Source: a virus
IMG/VR virus record: IMGVR_UViG_3300028173_000007
Coordinates: 1 to 64,000 of that record
Length of the DNA stretch: 64,000 nucleotides
Reading direction: 5' to 3' (one strand)
The position numbers and the translations under genes are program-made. How positions within the stretch are numbered: position 1 is the stretch's first letter; the number at the start of each line of letters is the position of its first letter. Below the pieces are notes generated by a model. That model saw only the letters and a list, made by a program, of their open reading frames with translations. It was not told the DNA's origin and did no database searches. This document shows positions 59,289 to 64,000 of this stretch, in pieces.

Positions 59289-61721
59289 ATGAGACGAGTC
59301 ATTTTCAAGCTCGACGGGCAACGGCTCGACCGCCCCGACGCGGAGGCGCTACACGCGCTCCCCGACGAGGCCCTCCGCGACATTCTCCGCGGGCTGGTGA
59401 GCGGCGCGGAGAAGTTCGTCCTGGGCGGCTTCGAGGTCACGTTGACCGGCCCGAGTGAGCCGAAGCAGATCAACGTCGCACTCGGGGCCGCGGTGAGCGG
59501 CTGGACGCGCGACGACGGCGTGACCGAGTACGGGCAGCTACTCGACGAGGGGCTACAGGCCGCGCTCTTGTACGACTTCGCCGGCCTGGCCGCCGGCACC
59601 TATTCGGTGTGGGTCCGTTTCGCCTACGTCGAGGGGCAGACCGCGAACCGCGCCTACCTGGCCGACGTGGCCGGCGTGGGCGTGGAGCGGGTGCAGCCCA
59701 CCGAGACGCGCCTCCTGGCCGATTGGGAGCTCACCGCGACCCGAGACGGCGTGGACCCTGATCCCGGCTTCGGGTGGCTGCGCGTGGCGCGCGTGGCCTA
59801 CTCGGGCGCCGATCTCGTGGATACTGACATCGTGCTCGGCCGCGAATCTCTGTTCGAGGGCGTGGGCACCGCGAGCGGCTGGGCCCTTCCCGATCACAGC
59901 CGAGACGACGACCGCCTGGCGAACGGCCTGACCACGCTCAAGACCTGGGCCTGGGCCATCATGCGCCGGGTGCAGGAGCTCGGCGGGGCCAAGTGGCACC
60001 GCGCGCCGCTCTACGCCGAGAACGTCCGCAGCGCCAGCACCGAGATCGGCATCGTGGACGGGACCGGCGATGCCGACAGCGCGCACCTCAAGTTGACCTC
60101 ACCAGTGGCCGCCCTGGCGCTCACGGTGCAGTTCGCGGGAGGCGTGGGGCAGGACCCCCGCGCCGGGGTGGTCTTTCATCCCCAGGCGGCGGCGCCTGGC
60201 CAGTGGGACATCGACGCATCGGCTGGGTCTGTCCTGCTCTCGGCCTCTACCATCCGGCGCTACATTCGCGGTGCCGGCGGCATCCTCTCGCGCACCGCCG
60301 GCGCGAACGCCCTACTCACGAACGCCGGCGCGGCCCTGCACACCTTCCGCGGCCTGACCTTCCGCGCAGCGGCGGGGGGTGACCCCCTTCTCCTGCTCAA
60401 CGGCGGCGACCTGACCTTCGTGGACTGCCGTTTCGAGGACACCGGCGGGGCCACGTCTGCTCTCGTGGAGCTCACCGGCGCGGCGCGCGTCCGCTTCATC
60501 AACTGCACCTGGGTCCCCGCCGCGGGGGCTGACGGCCTACTGGTGAACCATGCCGGCGCAGACGTGGTACTCGACGGCTGCACCTGGGCCGGCGGCCGCT
60601 ACGGCGCCCAGATCGCCACCACGCCCGCGCGGCTTCTGGTGCGCGCTCCGCACTTCACCGGCGGCATCGACACCGGGATCAAGGGCGCGGCCGGTGGTGA
60701 GGTGCTGGAGCTCACCGGGCCCACCTCGGACGGCTCGATTGTGACTGCCCTCGTGGACCTGGGCGGCACGGCGCCGGTCTTCTACTCGGGGGCCGGCGCC
60801 GCCGATGCGCTGGTGCCCAACACGGGGGACGTGCGGCCCTCGCTGGACGCCGGCGTGCTCCGAGCTCGCAAGGGGCGCCTGTACCTCGACCACCGGACGG
60901 GGGGCGCCGCGGGCGGCCGGTATATCTACGCCGCCGACGGATTCCTCAAGGGCACCGCGCGCGACCTGGGCGCCCTCGACGCCGACTTCCGCTATCTGCA
61001 CGCCGGCGGGCGGCGGGTCATGCTCCAGTCCGGCACGGCCGGCCGAGGCCGCGGCATGGTCTACGACCCGACCGAGATCGGCGGCCTGGGCCTGATTCAG
61101 ATCGCGGACGTGGACGACCCCGGCGGGGGCGAGGTCGTCACGCCCGACGTGGGCCTCAACGCTGACCGCATCCTCCTGGGCCGGACCATCGGCGCGAACG
61201 CGGCCGGGTGGCTGACCCGACACACGGCCTTGCGCGGGTGGGTCCGCATTCGCGTGGACGAAGGTTTCGCGGCGCCCTACTTCCAAGTCGAGTCCGCCCG
61301 CGGGGACGGGACGCCAATCGCGGTGACGCGCGAGCTCGACGACGTGAACGGAGACGCCCACTACTACACGATCCGGCATGACGCCTTCGGCGGCGGGATC
61401 GACACATGCTTCTCGGCGCAGGGCTACGCCGGGGCACTCGGTCAACGAAACTACGACCAGAACGCGGCCTTTTCCGAGACCCTCGGCCGGACCTTCCACG
61501 TTGATCTGCGGCAGTTGCAGATCGGCGGGGACGTGACACTCGTCCTCGTGCCCTACATGCGCGAACCGAACGGCGACATCGTGCATTTCAAGGGCGATGC
61601 GACCTGGGCGACCGCCATCGGGACCTATTGGGATCTGCCGAAGGCCTACGAGATCCACGTCCAGGCCCACGGGAAGGCCGGCGCGGAGTTTGTCGAGGGG
61701 GGTGGTGACCTCTGGCCTTAG
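59289..61721 (+). CDS. Tail fibre / tailspike-like protein
   Basis: 810 residues, ATG 59289 two bases after the upstream stop. The N-terminal 240 residues look like a baseplate-attachment part (KFVLGGFEVTLTGPSEPKQINVALG, AAGTYSVWVRFAYVEG). A right-handed beta-helix region follows, with regular short strands (LTFVDCRFEDTGG, VRFINCTWVPAAG, VVLDGCTWAGG), as in tailspikes. The last 200 residues (GWVRIRVDEGFAAPYFQVES, FSETLGRTFHVDL) are beta-rich and probably receptor-binding. Enzymatic activity is possible but no active-site motif is clear. Its stop overlaps the convergent minus-strand stop. Confidence 0.75.
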   Translation: MRRVIFKLDGQRLDRPDAEALHALPDEALRDILRGLVSGAEKFVLGGFEVTLTGPSEPKQINVALGAAVSGWTRDDGVTEYGQLLDEGLQAALLYDFAGLAAGTYSVWVRFAYVEGQTANRAYLADVAGVGVERVQPTETRLLADWELTATRDGVDPDPGFGWLRVARVAYSGADLVDTDIVLGRESLFEGVGTASGWALPDHSRDDDRLANGLTTLKTWAWAIMRRVQELGGAKWHRAPLYAENVRSASTEIGIVDGTGDADSAHLKLTSPVAALALTVQFAGGVGQDPRAGVVFHPQAAAPGQWDIDASAGSVLLSASTIRRYIRGAGGILSRTAGANALLTNAGAALHTFRGLTFRAAAGGDPLLLLNGGDLTFVDCRFEDTGGATSALVELTGAARVRFINCTWVPAAGADGLLVNHAGADVVLDGCTWAGGRYGAQIATTPARLLVRAPHFTGGIDTGIKGAAGGEVLELTGPTSDGSIVTALVDLGGTAPVFYSGAGAADALVPNTGDVRPSLDAGVLRARKGRLYLDHRTGGAAGGRYIYAADGFLKGTARDLGALDADFRYLHAGGRRVMLQSGTAGRGRGMVYDPTEIGGLGLIQIADVDDPGGGEVVTPDVGLNADRILLGRTIGANAAGWLTRHTALRGWVRIRVDEGFAAPYFQVESARGDGTPIAVTRELDDVNGDAHYYTIRHDAFGGGIDTCFSAQGYAGALGQRNYDQNAAFSETLGRTFHVDLRQLQIGGDVTLVLVPYMREPNGDIVHFKGDATWATAIGTYWDLPKAYEIHVQAHGKAGAEFVEGGGDLWP

Positions 61722-61927
61722 CCGAGGACGCCGGCCGCGGTGAGGCGCTCAACCGCCCTCGCCAGGCGGTAGCGGTCGAGCTCGGTACAGACGGCGGACG
61801 GTAGGACGACCGCGCTTCGGACGGGGCTTCTGGGGTCGTACCATTCCTCGACGCACGACAACTGCGGCACATCGCCGCACGTCCAGCCCTTCGCGGTGAG
61901 GTGCTCGGTGAGCTCAAGGCGCGTCAC
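61718..61927 (-). CDS. Small protein at the end of minus-strand receiver operon
   Basis: 69 residues from GTG 61927, overlapping the receiver-gene stop (TGA 61924-61926) as GTGA; the longer upstream extension would overlap that gene. It reads MTRLELTEHLTAKGWTCGDV, with two Cys (GWTCGDV, LSCVEEW) and a helical end (YRLARAVERLTAAGVLG). Its stop TAA overlaps the stop of the convergent tail-fibre gene by three bases. Function unknown; co-expression with the receiver protein suggests a partner. Confidence 0.5.
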   Translation of the reverse strand: MTRLELTEHLTAKGWTCGDVPQLSCVEEWYDPRSPVRSAVVLPSAVCTELDRYRLARAVERLTAAGVLG

Positions 61928-62499
61928 TGGCCGAGCAGCGCGGATACCGTGGCGTAGGGCTCGCCAGGCACGAAGGGTTTGCGCACATAGGGCACGCCCA
62001 GGTCCTCGGCCACCCCAGGCGCGAAGGTGGCCGAACCCGACATCAACGCGAAGGGCACGCCCAGCGACGCCGCCAGCACCCCGAGGTCTCGCCCGTAATA
62101 TGGGTCCATGTGCAGATCGGAGAGCACCGCAAGGGGTGTGCGTCTGATCCACCAGCCCACCGCGACCGGCCGCAGGGGGATCACGGGGACCGTGAGGTGC
62201 ATCCCGAGCATTCGCGCCACCGATTTACGAATGTAGGCCTGATCGTCCACCACGAGGACGGCGCGGGTGTAGGGCCCGAACCGCGGCTTCGCAAACTGCG
62301 CCAACATGCCGAAGGTGCAGCCCTCGACGTGTTGGATCGCGCCCCGCGAGGCCCCGGTCTCGTCGCACATGGCGCAGCGCCAGGACACCCCGCCCGTTCG
62401 GTCTCGGTCGTACTCACCAGTCGCCCCGGAGTGAAACATGGTCGCGCTTCGGGGCGCGGGGCCATCCTCGAACGGCAATCCGACCGGCCGCTCAGACAT
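61924..62499 (-). CDS. Zinc-finger plus response-regulator receiver (REC) protein
   Basis: 191 residues from ATG 62499. Residues 42-61 hold CAMC...H...C, a probable C2HC zinc site (C42, C45, H57, C61). Residues about 80-188 form a CheY-like receiver: VLVVDD (D85, D86), LSDLHM with the phospho-acceptor D128, MSGSA (S154) and VRKPF (K174) are all present. Residues between D86 and D128 are atypical (LTVPVIPLRPVAVGWWIRRTP), but the key positions are intact. Phages rarely carry receivers. It could capture phosphate from host kinases or modulate host signalling. It overlaps the upstream membrane-protein gene by 8 bases and couples to the small gene downstream. Confidence 0.7.
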   Translation of the reverse strand: MSERPVGLPFEDGPAPRSATMFHSGATGEYDRDRTGGVSWRCAMCDETGASRGAIQHVEGCTFGMLAQFAKPRFGPYTRAVLVVDDQAYIRKSVARMLGMHLTVPVIPLRPVAVGWWIRRTPLAVLSDLHMDPYYGRDLGVLAASLGVPFALMSGSATFAPGVAEDLGVPYVRKPFVPGEPYATVSALLGQ

Positions 62500-62617
62500 C
62501 GGACCACCACCCCAGCCGAGCACCGGCGACGAAGACCCCCAGGGCCCCACCGCTGACCAGCGACAGCACCAGAAGCCCGTAAGCCCATGCCGCCGCGTCG
62601 TCTACCCCTGTCCCCAT
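62492..62617 (-). CDS. 41-residue membrane protein, first gene of minus-strand operon
   Basis: ATG at 62617 on the minus strand has an excellent GGGAGGG Shine-Dalgarno (plus 62623-62629) five bases upstream, which decides the start. The product MGTGVDDAAAWAYGLL... has one transmembrane segment (AWAYGLLVLSLVSGGALGVFVAG) and a short WWSDV end. The stop lies inside the start region of the receiver gene, so the two are coupled. A small membrane partner or holin-like protein is possible; function unknown. Confidence 0.55.
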   Translation of the reverse strand: MGTGVDDAAAWAYGLLVLSLVSGGALGVFVAGARLGWWSDV

Positions 62618-62665
62618 GCGAGCCCTCCCGTTGTGTCCAGTGAGCGTGGACGGCATACGAACGCC

Positions 62666-62671
62666 TGTCAA
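62666..62671 (-). promoter_or_regulatory. Consensus -35 box for minus-strand operon
   Basis: On the minus strand the sequence reads TTGACA exactly, about 50 bases before the ATG of the membrane-protein gene. A matching -10 is poor (CACGCT at 17-base spacing), so activation by a regulator is possible. Confidence 0.35.
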
Positions 62672-62690
62672 TGTTCTGCGCCCGCTCACG

Positions 62691-62709
62691 CTGGTGATAG
62701 GATCACCAG
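62691..62709. promoter_or_regulatory. Operator-like dyad overlapping extended -10 in divergent region
   Basis: CTGGTGAT-AGG-ATCACCAG is a perfect inverted repeat (8-base arms, 3-base centre), embedding TGATAGGAT (62695-62703). It lies between the divergent minus-strand receiver operon and the endolysin gene at 62729, so it may be a binding site for a dimeric regulator controlling lysis gene transcription. Confidence 0.55.
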
Positions 62710-62728
62710 CCTAACCCGAGGTGAGTCA

Positions 62729-63580
62729 ATGAGCTTTGCGACTGCTCTCGCCGCTCTTGAGGCGGCCCACGCCGACGAGCTCCGACACGTCTCCCGTGAG
62801 GGCGCACACGAGCGGCTCGACCTCGAAGCGAGGATCGCGGAGCTCAGCGCGGAGCTCAGCGCGCGCCAGGTGGTGCCCTCCCCGCAGGCGGCGCCGCTCG
62901 GGGCGGGCACCGAGCTCGGCGGGCCCGGTCGCGTGGCTGTGTCGGCCGCGCTGGCGGACTGGCGCGCGGTCGTTCAGGAGCCGCCGGGAACGGGGGCCGA
63001 GCGCATTCACGAGATCATCGAGGCGTGCGGGTGGGGCTACTCGGTGGTCTCGGCCGACGAGCGGGCCGAGCGCCGGCGCGATGGCCAGCCGCACCCCGAC
63101 CGCTACACCCACAACGGGGATTTCTCGTGGTGTGGGTGTGCCGTGGGCTCGTGGTGGGCCCAGGCCGCTTTGCGGCCCGTCTGCCGTCCTGGCATCGACG
63201 AGCGAAGCGCGCGCAGCTACAAGCGGACCCCGCTCAAGGTCTTTTCGTCGTGCTACAGGCTCGTCCACCACTACGCGGCGGGTACGCCGCGGATCGTTGA
63301 CCCCGAGGGCGTGCAGGCCGGCGACATCGTGATCGTCGGCCCGAAGCCTGGCCACCGCAAGGCGAGGACGTGGGGCGCGCATGTGACGATGGCCACCGGG
63401 CCGCTACAGGCCGACGGGGAGGTCCCCACCGTCGAGGGGAACGCCAAGGGGCGAGGCCCGAACGGTGACACCTACGAGGGCGTGGTGTGTCGCTCTCGGC
63501 CGCTGGCGAGCAACCGCGCTTCCGTCTACCGTGTGCTCCATTGTATCCGGCCCATCGCGGCCGACTTCGCGGAGGTGTGA
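62729..63580 (+). CDS. CHAP-like endolysin (putative)
   Basis: 283 residues from ATG 62729, with GAGGTGAGTC upstream deciding the start; the longer frame from 62438 is rejected. An N-terminal coiled coil (LAALEAAHADELRHVSREG) is followed by a catalytic domain: FSWCGCAVGSWW with the likely nucleophile Cys, RTWGAHVTMATG with the likely His, and a conserved EGNAKG further on, the order expected of CHAP amidase/endopeptidases. AGDIVIVGPK is a typical CHAP strand. The next gene is a holin-like protein, so this is the lysis module. No signal peptide is seen, so it would be holin-dependent. Confidence 0.65.
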   Translation: MSFATALAALEAAHADELRHVSREGAHERLDLEARIAELSAELSARQVVPSPQAAPLGAGTELGGPGRVAVSAALADWRAVVQEPPGTGAERIHEIIEACGWGYSVVSADERAERRRDGQPHPDRYTHNGDFSWCGCAVGSWWAQAALRPVCRPGIDERSARSYKRTPLKVFSSCYRLVHHYAAGTPRIVDPEGVQAGDIVIVGPKPGHRKARTWGAHVTMATGPLQADGEVPTVEGNAKGRGPNGDTYEGVVCRSRPLASNRASVYRVLHCIRPIAADFAEV

Positions 63581-64000
63581 TCTTGTCCCGTCTCGTGTTC
63601 CTCATGTTCGCCCTCGTGCCGGCCGCTGCGCTGGCCCAGGAGGCCGCCGCGGCCTCCCCCTGGGCCTCGGCCCTCGGCTATCTGCTCCAGGCGGCAGCGG
63701 TCGTCCTGCTCGCCCTCGCGAGCCTGGCCTCGAAGCGGCTTTTGGCCCGCTTCGGCGTGAAGCAGTCCGCGGAGCTCCAGGCCGCCATTCAGAACACGGT
63801 ACGCACCGGCGTATCCGCGGCCGAGGAATGGGCCGCGCGAGAGCTCAAGGCCGGACGGGTGCCCGACAGCCGCGAGAAGTTCGAGCTCGTGCTAGGGCTC
63901 GTCAAGGCCGCCTGGCCGAAGGCCCGCGAGAACGATGTTGTGCAGGCCATCGACGCCGAGCTCGCGCGAACCCCTGGCCTGGGCGCCACCGGCAAGCGCG
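63577..64000 (+). CDS. Holin-like membrane protein, 3' end beyond window
   Basis: It starts at GTG 63577, overlapping the endolysin stop as GTGA; TTG 63583 is an alternative. At least 141 codons are open to the window end. The N-terminus is a signal-like segment (LVFLMFALVPAAALAQ) followed by a second hydrophobic stretch (ALGYLLQAAAVVLLALASLAS). A helical tail (AAIQNTVRTGVSAAEEWAARELKAG) resembles LLH-type holins. Position right after the CHAP-like endolysin supports lysis function. Confidence 0.6.
   Translation, partial: MILSRLVFLMFALVPAAALAQEAAAASPWASALGYLLQAAAVVLLALASLASKRLLARFGVKQSAELQAAIQNTVRTGVSAAEEWAARELKAGRVPDSREKFELVLGLVKAAWPKARENDVVQAIDAELARTPGLGATGKR

Noticed and set aside
62438-62728. 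Upstream extension of the endolysin ORF
   Set aside because: Overlaps the receiver and membrane-protein genes on the other strand; ATG 62729 has a good ribosome-binding site.
1-64000. CRISPR arrays, tRNA genes, insertion sequences, attachment sites
   Set aside because: None seen: no regularly spaced repeats of CRISPR type, no cloverleaf-like tRNA sequence, no transposase or integrase motifs. A quantitative scan would be needed to exclude divergent tRNAs.

Overview
The window is a densely packed, very GC-rich stretch of a tailed-phage genome (Caudoviricetes) with a contractile (myovirus-type) tail. It could be a free phage or a prophage; no integrase, terminase, replication or tRNA gene is visible. 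Almost everything is on the + strand, and neighbouring genes commonly overlap as GTGA or ATGA, which suggests long translationally coupled operons. The host cannot be named. The GC content, many GTG starts, Shine-Dalgarno-like leaders and a protein with Myxococcota-style PDAG repeats (12019-12450) fit a high-GC Gram-negative such as a myxobacterial relative, but this is inference. There is no gene-free stretch above 300 bases.

Layout. (1) 1-962: three small genes, one cut by the window edge and one a 33-residue coupled ORF. (2) 959-20725: large multidomain 'polyvalent' proteins mixed with small genes. (3) 20728-24800: portal, two small virion-type proteins and a Mu gpF-like minor head protein. 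(4) 24797-31413: a 2114-residue polyvalent protein ending in a sliding-clamp-like domain, then a Com-like zinc-ribbon protein. (5) 31475-36874: terminator, prohead protease, scaffold, major capsid protein, perfect 16-bp stem-loop and small head proteins. (6) 36959-39751: a fibre with 186-bp repeats. (7) 39769-44243: connector/neck genes. (8) 44240-57378: sheath, tube, tail chaperone pair, tape measure, hub, spike, LysM/gp25-like fusion, gpJ-like baseplate protein and accessory tail proteins. (9) 57375-61721: distal tail proteins and fibre. (10) 61718-62617: a minus-strand three-gene cluster (small membrane protein, zinc-finger plus response-regulator receiver protein, small unknown). (11) 62729-64000: CHAP-like endolysin and holin-like gene.

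The most unusual content is the polyvalent set. Six proteins (starts 959, 4443, 5351, 12447, 16929, 24797) carry the same module of about 135 residues, headed by KGAGHKY. A seventh (14962) has a degenerate version. The modules are joined to very different activities: a DUF6884-like/GNAT-like/tRNA-guanine-transglycosylase(DpdA)-like fusion, an ADP-ribosyltransferase-like domain read across a frameshift, phosphoribosyltransferase plus C5-cytosine methyltransferase, a RelA/SpoT-like domain, an HExxH metallopeptidase, and a beta-clamp-like domain. A pyrophosphatase-like protein sits among them without the module. Their place in the portal/MuF/capsid operon suggests virion-packaged cargo delivered with the DNA, with the shared module as a candidate packaging or ejection tag. 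That is a hypothesis from sequence and context only. All domain names come from motif recognition by eye, without database searches.
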